Notes: a model not told the origin generated them from the sequence alone. A stretch of DNA of 64,000 bases from Bacteroidales bacterium (GCA_016288655.1 JAEEKX010000019.1:1-64000), one strand, 5' to 3'. Numbered from the stretch's first letter, positions 52,396-63,022 are shown. Program-made: numbers and translations.

Positions 52396-53061
52396 TCAAA
52401 CCGCAGGGTTTTCCAACGCGCGGATCTTCCGTTCCGCCTGGCTGACGATGGCGCGTATCAAGTTGATGTGTTCCGGCAGTTTTTTCGTCTGACGTTGTTT
52501 GTCCGTATATTGCAGATGCTCCTCCCGGATCAAGTCGGTCAGGTCATATTTCTCCATATCCAAAGTAGAGACGAACTCCCTGAAATCCGCGGCATCCTTA
52601 TCTTTTTTGGAAAAGATGTAAAGAAGATAGGGCATGTCGCGCAACCCCCAGGAGCAGAGCCGCCGTCCGGCCTTGTTGAGCGCATAGCAATACGAAGAGG
52701 CGACCTCGTCGTCGTTTTCGAAACTGAGGTTCCCATCGAACAACGTGGGGGCAGTCGTCTCGGAGAGCACTTCAAAATCCTCTGTAAAATTCTGAAACAG
52801 GACTACATTCAGACGTTCCGTATAGTCGATACTGCTTCCAATGGTGGGGCCTCGCATCTCAAACTGAGTAAATGCCAACGGGAATTTGGCCGTCAGCTGG
52901 TCATGCATCAACTGCAGATAAGGCAGCAGGGTGAAGACGCAACTGACCCTATCTGAAACGGCATTCATGATATCCAGGAGCGTACCGTTGGAGCGCAGTC
53001 CGAACAGGAAGTAGTCGAACGTGCTGCCGAAGTAGTCCCTTATATTCAGTGTCGCTGCCAT
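52396..53061 (-). CDS. Protein of unknown function
   Basis: A protein of 221 residues with mixed helices and strands and no signal peptide or membrane segment. It contains LRDMPYLLYIFSKKDKDAAD and a basic C-terminal helix (EHINLIRAIVSQAERKIRAL). I do not recognise a family. It lies 40 bases upstream of the M49-like gene on the same strand, so the two may be co-transcribed. Cytoplasmic location is likely. Confidence 0.6.
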   Translation of the reverse strand: MAATLNIRDYFGSTFDYFLFGLRSNGTLLDIMNAVSDRVSCVFTLLPYLQLMHDQLTAKFPLAFTQFEMRGPTIGSSIDYTERLNVVLFQNFTEDFEVLSETTAPTLFDGNLSFENDDEVASSYCYALNKAGRRLCSWGLRDMPYLLYIFSKKDKDAADFREFVSTLDMEKYDLTDLIREEHLQYTDKQRQTKKLPEHINLIRAIVSQAERKIRALENPAV

Positions 53062-53162
53062 TTTCAGACCATTGTTTGCATTTTTTCCACAAAAAAAGGC
53101 GCAAACCCGAAGGATGGGAATGCGCCGCGAAATTACAAAAAAAAACGGAACTGACGAAACGA

Positions 53163-54416
53163 TTATTGCCGTCTTCCGCGGAGATAAAGTGTCTCTACCT
53201 TATTGGATCCGTAGGCATAGGGCATGAACTCTATCGTCGGTATCGGTTTGGTTATGAAGAAGTTGGCAATTTTACCCACAGTGATTGTCCCCAGAAACTC
53301 CTCCACATCCATGGCGTAGGCGCTGTTGAGGGTGACGGCGTTGATGGCCTCTTCGGGGAGCAATCCGTACTTGATGCAGCCCATGGAGAGCACAAACTGC
53401 ATGTTGCCGGAGGGACAGGATCCGGGGTTGAAGTCGCCGGCCATGGCGATGGGCAAGCCCGCCTCGATCATCTTGCGGGCGGGGGCATAAACCATGCCGA
53501 GGAAGAAGGCCGCGCCGGGCAGAATCGTGGGCATGGTCTCGGAGCCGAGCAGACAGGCGATCTCCTCATCTCCCGTGTATTCGATGTGATCGACGGAGCG
53601 GGCGTTGTACTTTACGCCGACCTGTATGCCGCCGCTGTAGTCGAGTTCGTTGGCGTGGATCTTGGGTTGCAGGCCATATTTGATGCCCTGCATGAGGATG
53701 CGTTCGGTGTCTTCGGGGGTGAAGAAGCCGCGGTCGCAGAAGACATCGACGAAGTCGGCCAATTCCTCCGCGGCGACCATGGGGATGATCTCGTTGATGA
53801 TGAGATCGACGTACTCGGTCTGGCGGCCGAGGTACTCGCGGGGCACGGCATGGGCGGCTAACAGGTTGGCCTTGATGGTGAGGGGCGACTTCTCCTTGAG
53901 GCGACGGATGACGCGCAACATCTTGATTTCGTTGGCGGCGTCGAGTCCGTAGCCGCTCTTGATCTCGATGGCGCCCGTGCCGAAGGAGGCGACCTCCTCC
54001 AGACGCTGCCACGCACTGTCGAAAAGTTCGTCCTCGGTAGCGGCACGCAGACGGTCAACGGAGTTGAGGATACCGCCACCCCGTTTGGCAATCTCCTCGT
54101 AACTGAGCCCCTTGATCTTGTCGATGTACTCAATCTCACGGCTGCCCGCGTAGATGATGTGGGAGTGCGAATCGCAGAAGGCGGGGAAGACCATGCGGCC
54201 GGTGGCGTCCACCACCTCGACGGTCTCCTTGATGCCCGACAGCAGTTGCTCCTTGAACTCGGACATGGGGCCGAAAGCAGCGATCTTGCCATCGACGGCC
54301 AATAGGAAGGCGTTGTCGATGCAGGGCAGATGATTCATCTCGGCGCCGGCGCGATAGCTTCCGGGCGTCGGGTCGGCTTGCACCAACTTCTGGATATTCT
54401 TGACTAAAACTGCCAT
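53163..54416 (-). CDS. hutI: Imidazolonepropionase
   Basis: A protein of 417 residues. The metal site starts at CDSHSHIIYAGSR (H84 and H86), followed by IEIKSGYGLDAANEIKMLRV and, near the end, AMAGDFNPGSCPSGNM. This is the signature of HutI, which hydrolyses imidazolone-5-propionate to N-formimino-Glu in histidine breakdown. Other hut genes are not in the window. It follows the PCMD lipoprotein by 11 bases, so it may be transcribed from the TonB receptor promoter. Confidence 0.95.
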   Translation of the reverse strand: MAVLVKNIQKLVQADPTPGSYRAGAEMNHLPCIDNAFLLAVDGKIAAFGPMSEFKEQLLSGIKETVEVVDATGRMVFPAFCDSHSHIIYAGSREIEYIDKIKGLSYEEIAKRGGGILNSVDRLRAATEDELFDSAWQRLEEVASFGTGAIEIKSGYGLDAANEIKMLRVIRRLKEKSPLTIKANLLAAHAVPREYLGRQTEYVDLIINEIIPMVAAEELADFVDVFCDRGFFTPEDTERILMQGIKYGLQPKIHANELDYSGGIQVGVKYNARSVDHIEYTGDEEIACLLGSETMPTILPGAAFFLGMVYAPARKMIEAGLPIAMAGDFNPGSCPSGNMQFVLSMGCIKYGLLPEEAINAVTLNSAYAMDVEEFLGTITVGKIANFFITKPIPTIEFMPYAYGSNKVETLYLRGRRQ

Positions 54417-54427
54417 TTTACTGCCGA

Positions 54428-55252
54428 TTAGAACTCAAACTCGATGTCGTCAACCCAAAGGGTGGAACCCGGCTCGCCGGTGCAGTGCGTAAGGTCGGCG
54501 AAGTCGTAGCCGGCGCTGGAGGAGATGACGATGGAGATGTGCGTGGGAGCCGCGCTCTCAAATGTGCCGCCGTTGACGGTATAGTCGATCGGGACGTTGA
54601 AAGCCGTCCAGGAGTTCACGTTACCCTCGAACTCCTGATAACCCCGGGCGATGATGTTGTTGCCGGCATACAGTTCAACTCTCACGGAGCCCTTGTCGGC
54701 ATTGACGGGAGCGTATTTGTAAAAACCCTTGAAGGCGGTCGGTTTGTCGCTGTATGGGTGCTTCACGTTCATGCCGTCAGGGGCGTTGAGGAACTGGTCA
54801 ACGAAGTTCTCGTCGAGAGGAGCGATGGCACCGGGCACGAGAATCTGCCCCTTGCTCTGGTCGGAGAGCATGCCGGAGACGAGTTTCATGCAGGAGGTGC
54901 CGCCGTGCGGGTCGGTGCGTTCGCGATAGGCGGTGTAGGGAGCGGAAGTCATCATCAGCGCCGGAATCTCCATCAGGGCATGCAGGCTGTTGAGTGAGTA
55001 GAGAAGCGAGGATTGGTACTCCACATAGACCTCATTCTGCAAGGCAACTTTGTACCAGCAGTTCTCGAAACCGCCATCCACAATCTGATGGGTGAAGGGA
55101 TCGCATGTCGGCTTGTCGAAAGTGAGGTCGTTGTCGGTCGTATCGACAGGCGTCGGCGTCGGGGTCGGCGTCGGTTCAACGGGATCCTTGCAACTGACGG
55201 CACACGCCACCAATACGGCGGCAAACATCATAGGGAATAAGATTCTTTTCAT
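54428..55252 (-). CDS. PCMD-type lipoprotein
   Basis: A protein of 274 residues. The signal peptide ends in a lipobox (CAVSC), followed by a Thr-Pro repeat linker (about residues 26-37). The mature part begins GGFENCWYKVALQ and ends with GSTLWVDDIEFEF, the pattern of the PCMD (putative carbohydrate metabolism) beta-sandwich domain, with many aromatic and Asp residues in between. It is probably surface-exposed, either binding a ligand or helping the TonB receptor encoded just upstream (35-base gap). Ligand unknown. Confidence 0.75.
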   Translation of the reverse strand: MKRILFPMMFAAVLVACAVSCKDPVEPTPTPTPTPVDTTDNDLTFDKPTCDPFTHQIVDGGFENCWYKVALQNEVYVEYQSSLLYSLNSLHALMEIPALMMTSAPYTAYRERTDPHGGTSCMKLVSGMLSDQSKGQILVPGAIAPLDENFVDQFLNAPDGMNVKHPYSDKPTAFKGFYKYAPVNADKGSVRVELYAGNNIIARGYQEFEGNVNSWTAFNVPIDYTVNGGTFESAAPTHISIVISSSAGYDFADLTHCTGEPGSTLWVDDIEFEF

Positions 55253-55287
55253 ATCAATAAAAATTTTGGTTTTCGTAAAATAATGGT

Positions 55288-57720
55288 TTACAGTCCGTAG
55301 GCAATCTTAAGCGTGAAATTGCGCGGGGCCTCCAGATACATCGGACGGAGCGTATATTCGTTGTTGAGGATATTCTTGATGGCAAAAGAGACTTCCAAGG
55401 CCTCCAAAATCTTGTATGAGACACTCACGTCAAGCGTGAAAGCGCCGCGGGTGTGGTTATTGAAATAGTTGGTGAAGCCGTCAAAAGGCAGCGGTCCCAG
55501 ATGGAGGTAACTCAAGGAGGGATTGGCTATTTGATCCATATCGAAGAAGAGGTTATCGACGTTCTTCATGGCGCTGTAGTAGGTGCAGGCAACATCCATG
55601 CCCAGCTTCTTCCAGAAGAGGAAGCCGAGATTGAGTTTGGCATTGTGTTGGATACGGTACTTCAAGAAGCCCTTGGAGGGATCGGAAGCGGTGGTATTGT
55701 AACTGTACGGCTTGTTTGTATTCGGGTTGACATAGTAGATTCCGTCGCGGTTTTTAGTAATGGGATGGCTGTAGGTATAGCCGACCATGAAGTTCATCTC
55801 GACGTTGGGACCGATTTCGCCATGACCGACGAGAGAGACATCTGTGCCTGCAATCCAGGCAAGACCCGTATTGAGGTACATGAAGCCCATGTCGTGGAGG
55901 ATATCGCCATTGGGACCCCATGAGCCAAAGGCGAACTCGATGAAGTTCTTGTAGTGCTGGTAGTAGCCAGCCACGTCAAAGAAGCCCTCGAAAGGACCGA
56001 CGCGGTAGGGCTGGGCGATGCCGACCTCGGCGTTCCAACTCGACTCGGGCACGAGGTCCTTATTGGGATAGAAGCCGTAGTTGCCGATGGAGATGGAGAT
56101 GAAGCGCTCGCCGATGGTGGGATAGCGGTAGCCCTGGCCGAAGGATGCGCGGAAGCTGGTCATGCTGGCAGGCAACTGATAGTTGACACCGGCGCGGAAG
56201 ATGGGCTTCTGCTTGAACTCATGGTCCAGGAAGAAGGCCTCCCAACGGCCGCCCACGACCAGCGAGAGATTCTTGTTCTTAAAGAACTTCTTCTCCAACT
56301 GGGCATAGATGGAGAGGTTGTCCATGGTGATCAGTCCCGGCTCCAGCGACCCCTGCTCGCCATTGAAGACGCAGCCGTTGGAACGGGTATAGTTGTTGAC
56401 GATGCCGGCGGTGATGCCGAGCCCGATCTTCTTGAGCATCTTGGTGAACTGGTACTCGTCATAGATCATCATCGAACGCGCGTTCTGGGCGCCAGTCGCC
56501 TCGCGGTTGTCGCTGTAGGTGATGCGGTTGCGGAGGGCGTGCTGGCTGCCGTCGGGCGAGATATAGTTGACGCAGGGATCAACATAGAACATGAACTCCT
56601 TGAAAACAGAGAGGGAACCCTTATAGGTGCGGTACATGTTGGTGTCGGAGTCATACCAGAAGAACGACTGGGCGTTTTCGGAATACATGAAGTTGCCGTT
56701 GAGGGAGGCGGAGAGGTTCTTGACCTTCTTGGCGCGATAACGGAGACTGAAGTTGAGACGGGCACGCATCTCATACTTGCCCTCGTTGCTCTTGCCCGCG
56801 GAGACGGGGTACTCGGGACCGATGTAACTCTGGTCGTCGAAGTATTCGCCGCCGATGACGAGGTCCCACTGTTTTCTGATGATGCGGCTGTGCAAGAAGG
56901 ATGCACCCCACTTGAGCGGGTTGACATTGTCCCAACTCTTCTTGTAACTATTCCTCGGATTGTCGTAAATACCGGCATGGAGAGTGACTTTCGTCTTCGG
57001 CTCTAACGACGGGTAAGCCGTCAGCACGTTGATGGCGCCGGTCAAGGCGGAGGAGCCGAACAGCACCGACGAGGCGCCTTTATATACTTCAATGCTCTTC
57101 ACATCCTCCATGGGGATGAAACTCCACATGGGACGTCCGGCGTCGGGACGGAGGAAGGGGATGTTATCGACCAGGATGAGCACGCGGCTGCCCATGCCGG
57201 AACTGAAGCCCGAGCCGCCGCGGATCTGGGGTTCGTTATCGACCACCGCCACACCGGGCATCTTATCAACCAACTGCCCCGCGTTGTCGGGATTGATCAC
57301 GCCCGCATCCTCGGGACTCATGATAGTGATGGAAGTGGTAGCCGTAGCGGGATCGTGGTCCAACCTCTCCTCTACAATGAGAATGCCATCCAGCATCTCG
57401 GCCTCCTGCGTCAACTTGACGCGGCGCATCACCTTCGGATGGCGGGCGGAAAAAGAGACCTCTATCGTATCGTTGGCATACAGCGAATACGAAATGACAA
57501 AGGTACATTCGCTGCTGTTCACATAGATCTCGAAATTGCCGTTGGCGTCAGCCATGGCCGGTTCTTGCAAGCAAGGAGAGTTGATCTCCGCGTATGGCAA
57601 CGGGGTCGAGCCGTCGGCATCATATACAGTCCCCGTGAAAATATTCTGCGCTCTCAATCCAGAACAACTGAAAATGAACAACACAAACACCGTCAAAACG
57701 GTCTGAAAAATCTTCTTCAT
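55288..57720 (-). CDS. TonB-dependent receptor with N-terminal carboxypeptidase-like domain
   Basis: A protein of 810 residues. The signal peptide ends GLRAQ; a carboxypeptidase-D-like regulatory domain follows (FTGTVYDADGSTPLPYAEIN), then the plug (MPGVAVVDNEPQIRGGSGFS, VLILVDNIPF, VEVYKGASSVLFGSSALTGA pattern) and a 22-strand barrel ending FTLKIAYGL with a terminal aromatic-rich strand. It imports a ligand across the outer membrane using TonB energy. The next genes are a PCMD lipoprotein and hutI, but the ligand is not predictable. I chose the ATG at 57720 for its signal peptide; the 27 extra codons upstream contain the promoter. Confidence 0.92.
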   Translation of the reverse strand: MKKIFQTVLTVFVLFIFSCSGLRAQNIFTGTVYDADGSTPLPYAEINSPCLQEPAMADANGNFEIYVNSSECTFVISYSLYANDTIEVSFSARHPKVMRRVKLTQEAEMLDGILIVEERLDHDPATATTSITIMSPEDAGVINPDNAGQLVDKMPGVAVVDNEPQIRGGSGFSSGMGSRVLILVDNIPFLRPDAGRPMWSFIPMEDVKSIEVYKGASSVLFGSSALTGAINVLTAYPSLEPKTKVTLHAGIYDNPRNSYKKSWDNVNPLKWGASFLHSRIIRKQWDLVIGGEYFDDQSYIGPEYPVSAGKSNEGKYEMRARLNFSLRYRAKKVKNLSASLNGNFMYSENAQSFFWYDSDTNMYRTYKGSLSVFKEFMFYVDPCVNYISPDGSQHALRNRITYSDNREATGAQNARSMMIYDEYQFTKMLKKIGLGITAGIVNNYTRSNGCVFNGEQGSLEPGLITMDNLSIYAQLEKKFFKNKNLSLVVGGRWEAFFLDHEFKQKPIFRAGVNYQLPASMTSFRASFGQGYRYPTIGERFISISIGNYGFYPNKDLVPESSWNAEVGIAQPYRVGPFEGFFDVAGYYQHYKNFIEFAFGSWGPNGDILHDMGFMYLNTGLAWIAGTDVSLVGHGEIGPNVEMNFMVGYTYSHPITKNRDGIYYVNPNTNKPYSYNTTASDPSKGFLKYRIQHNAKLNLGFLFWKKLGMDVACTYYSAMKNVDNLFFDMDQIANPSLSYLHLGPLPFDGFTNYFNNHTRGAFTLDVSVSYKILEALEVSFAIKNILNNEYTLRPMYLEAPRNFTLKIAYGL

Positions 57721-57755
57721 GTTAATGGTTTGGTTTCGTTTTTCAAAAAACGCGG

Positions 57756-57763
57756 CAAAATTA
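57756..57763 (-). promoter_or_regulatory. -7 box for the TonB receptor operon
   Basis: TAATTTTG on the minus strand, 35 bases upstream of the ATG at 57720. Confidence 0.65.
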
Positions 57764-57867
57764 CAACTTTCTATCCACACCACAATGAAATTGGCCGACA
57801 AATTTTGCTATCTTACTGATTTTCGGTAATATAAAAATATTAATAAACGTTAACCAACGGCACAAAA

Positions 57868-60456
57868 TCAACGAATGACAGTGATTGTGCCGTGCAGATC
57901 CACGGCAAGCGGACCGGCAAGGGTGTTGAGGGTGACACGACAGACATAATAATACGTGCCGTCGGAGGATTCCCTGTGCGAATAGACGTCTGTGCCGTCC
58001 CAATGGATGTCGATGTCGGTGGTCTTGAATACGAGACGTCCCCAGCGGTTGTAGATGAAGCACTCAACCTCCTGTACGTTTTCGTAAGGGAAGGGCACGA
58101 GTTCATCGTTGTAGCCGTCGCCATTGGGGGTGATGATGTTGGGCAGTTGATAGACCGCGCACTCGTCGTAGTCAAAGCAAGTGGCATCGGAGAGGTCGGA
58201 GAGGTTGCCTGCGGAGTCGATGGCGGCGAGGGCGTAACACCCGACCACCGTGGGCAGATTTTCCATAAGATAATGACAATCAGCCGGATAACATTCATCT
58301 GATAGATAGAAGGAATCGACGAGCGTGAAAGTGGCGTCAAGTGTGGGCTTATAATAGATATAGTATTGAGCGACATCGAGGTGGGCGGAGTCGTCGGAGA
58401 ACGACCATGCGAGGTCAACGTCATGGCAGTCGGTGGTTACGGTGAGCGCGGGGACTTCGGGCGGTGTGAGGTCGGCGGGCACCCCGCAGTTGCGTTGCGA
58501 GCGGTTGAGGAAGGGGTAGATCGTGTCGGGGGCGAAATAGCCGCCACGCCCGCGCACATAATAGCAGTACTCCTGTCCGTTCTCCAATCCCGCATCCAGG
58601 AAGGTGTGACTGGTGGAAACGCCGATGGAGTCGAACTGGTGGAGATCGTCGCTGAGCCGATAGATGGTGTATTCCACATTGTGCCACGGCACGGTCTCAG
58701 TCCACCGCAACAGCAAGGAGCGGTCCATGGGGGTGAACTCCAGCCGCTCGGAAGTGGCGGGATCGGAAGGGCCGACGAGCACGAGCGAATCGCCCACCTG
58801 CGCCCAAAGTTCCACCTGATATGTATATACCAAATCACTGGTATTAAGATTGTTATCTGTAAACGTCGTATCCAAGAGCGAATGGGCGGTATGGACGAGG
58901 GAGAAGACGCCAGGGGCTTCAGAGGAAGCCCGGTAGAGGCGGTATTCGTAGTCCGGTCCGGGGTACTGTACAGTGTCGAGCTCGCTGGCCCGCAGCCACT
59001 GGAGTCGGATGACGCCGGCGGCGGGATCGGTGACGTCGATGTCAACGTGGGTCAGGCGGGGCACGTCGTTGTGAAGGACGGCACAGACCTCCTCCGAAAC
59101 GTAACTCTCGGCGCCGTCGGCAAAGAAGGCGACCACGCGGTAGCAGTACTCGTTGCCGTGGTAAAGGGGCAGAGTCGTGCCGTCGTCGGTGAAGTAACTC
59201 TGGTAGCGGTCGAAGGTGGATCCGACGAGTTGGTAGCCCGCATCGTCGGGGATGCCGGTCTCACAGTTGTCGGGGGTGAACGGATAAGGGCCGACGCGGC
59301 GGTAGATGTCGTAGCCGGCCACGTTGGCGCAGTGGTGGGGTGCCCAAGCCAGCGCGATCGTATTGCCGACGGGCTGCGCGGTCAGGTTCTCCGGCGCGGG
59401 CGCAACGACGGTAATGTGGACGGTCTTGTAAGTGGTGAGGGAGACCTGCGGCCCGTTGTCCATCGCCTTGAAAAGGACATTGTAGGGGGCGACCCTCACG
59501 TGGCTACACTGGGTCTGCCACACGAACTGGCTGCTCACGGGCGGCGTGCCCTGCGCCATGGGGAACAACGCGGGATGGTCTGTAATCGTCAACGGCTCGC
59601 CCATGCCCGTCAGACGCACAAACGAAGAGCCGTTGTCGGTAGCGGACACGCCGAAGCGCAGCGTATCGCCGGCGGTGACGCAAGTGTCCTCAATGGTGAA
59701 AATGACGGGCGGCGTGTTGTCGCAGGCGATAATGGTGATCTGCATGTCGCGCACCACGGAGCCGATGGCCACGCCGTTGCGCCACTCCTGTATGAGGATG
59801 GCGATGTTGTACTCGCCGGCGGCGACCGGTGAATCCCAAGTGAGGTCTCCCGTGGCGGCGTCGATGGCGATGAAATTGCTGGCATTGGGCAGACCGTAGC
59901 CAGGAATCGGCTCGCCATTGTACCCGCGGCAGTCGATGAGACTATAGCTCAAACTGTCGCCGTCGGGGTCGTAAGCGCCCGGGTTGTGGTAGTACGGCAC
60001 GCCCACACAGCCGTTGTCAATCGGCGGGTTGAGGAGTTGCGGCGACGTGTCGCCCCCGAGGAAGGGGTTGATGACCAAGATCGTCTCCAAAAAGAACGGT
60101 ATGGTGACCGAGTTGGGGATGTTGATGATGCCATTGTTACGGTTCGGATCCTCGAAAGTGATATGAAACGTTCCCGTGGAGGGGAAGGTGTGCGTGGTGA
60201 CATACTCGTTGCGGCTGATGTCGTTGTCGAGGTTGTACTTGTGGAGACGGGCTATGACGGAGGATGTGCCGTCGCCCCAGAGCACTTCGATTTCGGGGCG
60301 GTCGGCGGCGCTGGGCGTGTAGGTGTAGGTGACGATGGTGAACTCGTAGGTAAGGCCCGTAAGATGACGGTAGGTGATCTCGCCGGCGCGCTGGTGCGTG
60401 GCGAAAGCCGTCAACTGACAGAGCAGCAAAACCAAACCGATCCACCAACGTCTCAT
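57868..60456 (-). CDS. Large adhesin-like protein with T9SS type B sorting domain
   Basis: A protein of 862 residues with a signal peptide ending TAFAT. The body contains PKD/Ig-like and at least three fibronectin type III-like units (ENLTAQPVGNTIALAWAPHH, RLTHVDIDVTDPAAGVIRLQ and similar). The end has QLPNIITPNGDGYNDELVPF, YNRWGRLVFKTTDI, HWDGTDV and DGTYYYVC, the gliding-motility-associated (CHU_C, type B) sorting domain. It is secreted by the type IX system to the surface and could be an adhesin or structural protein. It overlaps the M23 peptidase gene by four bases and is last in its operon. Confidence 0.9.
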   Translation of the reverse strand: MRRWWIGLVLLLCQLTAFATHQRAGEITYRHLTGLTYEFTIVTYTYTPSAADRPEIEVLWGDGTSSVIARLHKYNLDNDISRNEYVTTHTFPSTGTFHITFEDPNRNNGIINIPNSVTIPFFLETILVINPFLGGDTSPQLLNPPIDNGCVGVPYYHNPGAYDPDGDSLSYSLIDCRGYNGEPIPGYGLPNASNFIAIDAATGDLTWDSPVAAGEYNIAILIQEWRNGVAIGSVVRDMQITIIACDNTPPVIFTIEDTCVTAGDTLRFGVSATDNGSSFVRLTGMGEPLTITDHPALFPMAQGTPPVSSQFVWQTQCSHVRVAPYNVLFKAMDNGPQVSLTTYKTVHITVVAPAPENLTAQPVGNTIALAWAPHHCANVAGYDIYRRVGPYPFTPDNCETGIPDDAGYQLVGSTFDRYQSYFTDDGTTLPLYHGNEYCYRVVAFFADGAESYVSEEVCAVLHNDVPRLTHVDIDVTDPAAGVIRLQWLRASELDTVQYPGPDYEYRLYRASSEAPGVFSLVHTAHSLLDTTFTDNNLNTSDLVYTYQVELWAQVGDSLVLVGPSDPATSERLEFTPMDRSLLLRWTETVPWHNVEYTIYRLSDDLHQFDSIGVSTSHTFLDAGLENGQEYCYYVRGRGGYFAPDTIYPFLNRSQRNCGVPADLTPPEVPALTVTTDCHDVDLAWSFSDDSAHLDVAQYYIYYKPTLDATFTLVDSFYLSDECYPADCHYLMENLPTVVGCYALAAIDSAGNLSDLSDATCFDYDECAVYQLPNIITPNGDGYNDELVPFPYENVQEVECFIYNRWGRLVFKTTDIDIHWDGTDVYSHRESSDGTYYYVCRVTLNTLAGPLAVDLHGTITVIR

Positions 60457-61403
60457 CTCACCCTGATTTTTTGACCGAGTTGCAACACGCTATCTTCTGT
60501 CAGATGATTCATTTCCAACAATTTGGAAAGAGGAATCTTGTACTGCTTGGAGATGGCGTAAAGGGTGTCGCCCTGTTTGACGACATGGTATCCGTTGTTG
60601 GCGGAGCCGCTGGAAGGGAGATTGGTGACGGCCGGATTCTGAGCAGCACGCGGGTCGGTGGATTCGACCGCGACGGAAGCGAAATCGAGTTCCTCCTTGG
60701 TGATGGTCAGCACGTTGGAGAATGGCTCGCCCGTGGTGAAATCGACCATTTTGGCGGGATTGAAATGCTCGTACAGGAAGCGGGTCTCGAAGTGGAGATG
60801 GGCGCCGGTGGAGCGACCGGAGTTTCCGACCATGCCGATCTGCTGACCGGAGGTCACCTTCTGGTTGGGCTGCACCATGATGGAGTCCAAGTGGGCATAT
60901 ACGGTCTCCAGTCCGTTGTAGTGGCGCACGACGACGGTCTTGCCGTAACTGCTAAAGTCGCGGGCCATGCGCACCACTCCGTCGAAGCAGGTGCGGACGG
61001 GCTCGCCGACCGCCGCGGCCAAGTCGATTCCCGTGTGCATGCCCGACTTCCGCTGTCCGTACTCGCTGGAAACCTGATAGTTGTCGCACGGCATCGTGAA
61101 CGGGTTGTTGTTATCGACCAAGATGATCTTGATGTCGGCGCTGTTGCCGAAGGAGATGCCGAGGGGCTTGATTTTGATGTATTCGGTATTCCAATCCTGG
61201 AGATAGAGGTTGTAGGATGGGATTTGATACTCTTCGTTGATGAATTGGTCCGGGTCGATAGCGGGCGTCTCCGGCGCGGTCGGTACGGAAACGGCAGAAG
61301 CGTTGGGGGCGTCTGCGGGGTCAACCGGGCGCAGGACATCATCCTGGGCAGAAAGCCGGAAGATGAGCAAGGTTGTGAAAATCAGCGGTACGAGTCTTTT
61401 CAT
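60453..61403 (-). CDS. M23 peptidase with LysM domain
   Basis: A protein of 316 residues with a signal peptide ending RLSAQ. The zinc site is H123-T-G-I-D127 with H171 and H204 (AHLHFE), as in M23/LytM endopeptidases that cut peptidoglycan cross-links. A C-terminal LysM domain ([20 protein letters not shown]) binds peptidoglycan. All the metal-site residues are present, so it should be an active enzyme rather than an EnvC/NlpD-type activator. It overlaps both neighbours by four bases in the operon. Confidence 0.92.
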   Translation of the reverse strand: MKRLVPLIFTTLLIFRLSAQDDVLRPVDPADAPNASAVSVPTAPETPAIDPDQFINEEYQIPSYNLYLQDWNTEYIKIKPLGISFGNSADIKIILVDNNNPFTMPCDNYQVSSEYGQRKSGMHTGIDLAAAVGEPVRTCFDGVVRMARDFSSYGKTVVVRHYNGLETVYAHLDSIMVQPNQKVTSGQQIGMVGNSGRSTGAHLHFETRFLYEHFNPAKMVDFTTGEPFSNVLTITKEELDFASVAVESTDPRAAQNPAVTNLPSSGSANNGYHVVKQGDTLYAISKQYKIPLSKLLEMNHLTEDSVLQLGQKIRVR

Positions 61404-61870
61404 TTCGACATTTTTTGAATGAGCTGGGTGGTGGAATAGCCCTCCACGAGGGGGATTGTCGTGACGATGCCGCCGTGTTGGCGGACGAAATCGGCGCCGA
61501 CGATCTGATCGGGGTTGTAGTCGCCGCCCTTGACGAGCACGTCGGGGCAGACGGCATGGATCAGCTTTTCGGGTGTGGGATCATCAAAAAGGATGACGTA
61601 GTCGATGCAGGCGAGGGAGGCGAGCAGGAAGGCACGGGCGTCCTCGGGGTTGACGGGACGATCGGGTCCTTTAAGCCCGCGGACGGAGCGGTCGGTGTTG
61701 AGCCCGACGACGAGGCAGTCGCCCAATGCGCAGGCTTGGGCGAGATAGACGGCGTGGCCGAGGTGGAGGATATCGAAACAGCCGTTGGTGAAGACGACAC
61801 GTCCCTGGCGCGGGATGTCGGCCCACTGACTGGCTGTGATGACTTTACTTTGGATATCAGAGAGTTGCAT
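61400..61870 (-). CDS. rfaE2: D-glycero-beta-D-manno-heptose 1-phosphate adenylyltransferase
   Basis: A protein of 156 residues. [20 protein letters not shown] has the H-x-G-H nucleotidyltransferase motif (H36, H39), followed by [19 protein letters not shown] and [13 protein letters not shown], as in the RfaE/HldE C-terminal domain. It makes ADP-heptose for LPS core. The kinase domain is absent, the usual arrangement in Bacteroidota. It is translationally coupled to the M23 gene. Confidence 0.9.
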   Translation of the reverse strand: MQLSDIQSKVITASQWADIPRQGRVVFTNGCFDILHLGHAVYLAQACALGDCLVVGLNTDRSVRGLKGPDRPVNPEDARAFLLASLACIDYVILFDDPTPEKLIHAVCPDVLVKGGDYNPDQIVGADFVRQHGGIVTTIPLVEGYSTTQLIQKMSK

Positions 61871-61872
61871 GG

Positions 61873-62919
61873 TTATTCTTTACGTTTGACGAAAGCGGTG
61901 GCGGCGAGAGAGAAGAGACCCAGCACGAGCACCTGCAGAGTCTGCACGCCCCAGCCGATCCAACCGGCGGCGAGGCCGGGGGCGTAGTATTCGGGACCGC
62001 TGTAGAGGGTGATCATGGCGGCGACGATCAGCGGATAGACGCCGATGCCGCCGGGGCCGATGATGAAGCCGAAGTTGCCCATCGCGAAGACGCTGAACAT
62101 CATCACGAATGTGTAGCCCGACAGGAAGTCGAAGGCCTGAAAGCAGAACACGGTCTCCAGAATCCACAACACCCAGATAAACAGGGAGTAGAAGACGAAG
62201 AGCCACGGATGCCTGACATCCTTGATGGAGATCAGCCCCTGCCAAATACCGACGAAAAAATCCTTGATCTTGACAAAGAACTTCACCTTCGACCACCACT
62301 TGCGGGTGAGAATGGCGACCCCGATGAACACGACGGCGGCGATGCCGACGATGAGCAGGGTGTGGCTGTGGGCGGCCGACGACGCCTTGCCGGAGATGGT
62401 CTCCCGCAGTGTAACCCCACCAATGGAGAGGGTGTCAAGGAGGCCGGTGTTGAGCAGCAGGGCGGTGACGATGATGAGAACCATGAGGATGAAGTCAACG
62501 GCGCGTTCGGTGACGACGGTGCCGAGGGACTTCTCGAAGGGGACTTTCTCATAACGCTGGAGGAAGGAGCAACGGAGCACCTCGCCGAGGCGGGGGAAGA
62601 CGTAATTCGCCAAGTAGCAGACCATTACGGAATAGAATACCATGCTCCGGCGGGTGTTGTAGCCGAGTGGTTCGAGGAGTTGGCGGTTGCGCAGGGCGCG
62701 GATGTAGTTGGAGACGGCGCCGGCGAGGAAGGCGCACAACAGAGCCACCCAGGCGGTGCCGCGGGTGACTTGCGCGGCACTGTCCTTCAAGTGCTGCACA
62801 TCTTCGGGGGTCAGTTTCCGAATGGATATCCAAACGAAAAAAGCACCTACCCCTATGAATAACAGGAATTTGAGTATTTTTAAACCGATTTCAGCAAACT
62901 TTTTTTGAGTCTTCTCCAT
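61873..62919 (-). CDS. UPF0104 / LPG synthase-type transmembrane protein
   Basis: A membrane protein of 348 residues with about eight hydrophobic segments. [40 protein letters not shown] and [11 protein letters not shown] are the conserved segments of the lysylphosphatidylglycerol synthase TM family, which often act as flippases or membrane parts of lipid-modifying enzymes. No soluble aminoacyl-transfer domain follows, so lipid transport is more likely than PG lysylation. It heads the operon with rfaE2 after a 2-base gap. The start at 62919 is fixed by the -7 box at 62938. Confidence 0.85.
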   Translation of the reverse strand: MEKTQKKFAEIGLKILKFLLFIGVGAFFVWISIRKLTPEDVQHLKDSAAQVTRGTAWVALLCAFLAGAVSNYIRALRNRQLLEPLGYNTRRSMVFYSVMVCYLANYVFPRLGEVLRCSFLQRYEKVPFEKSLGTVVTERAVDFILMVLIIVTALLLNTGLLDTLSIGGVTLRETISGKASSAAHSHTLLIVGIAAVVFIGVAILTRKWWSKVKFFVKIKDFFVGIWQGLISIKDVRHPWLFVFYSLFIWVLWILETVFCFQAFDFLSGYTFVMMFSVFAMGNFGFIIGPGGIGVYPLIVAAMITLYSGPEYYAPGLAAGWIGWGVQTLQVLVLGLFSLAATAFVKRKE

Positions 62920-62937
62920 GATATTCAAAATAGCACG

Positions 62938-62945
62938 CAAAAGTA
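62938..62945 (-). promoter_or_regulatory. -7 box for the UPF0104-rfaE2-M23 operon
   Basis: TACTTTTG on the minus strand, 18 bases upstream of the ATG at 62919. It faces the plus-strand promoter at 62969-62999. Confidence 0.65.
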
Positions 62946-62968
62946 CACATTTTTCCCGAAAGGATGAC

Positions 62969-62999
62969 TTGCATTTTATAAAATTATGTTGTACTTTTG
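62969..62999 (+). promoter_or_regulatory. Promoter of the histidine kinase gene
   Basis: TTG (62969-62971) and TACTTTTG (62992-62999) are 20 bases apart, the standard Bacteroidota spacing. The ATG follows at 63023. Confidence 0.7.
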
Positions 63000-63022
63000 C
63001 ATCTGATTTTGGATGATTGGAC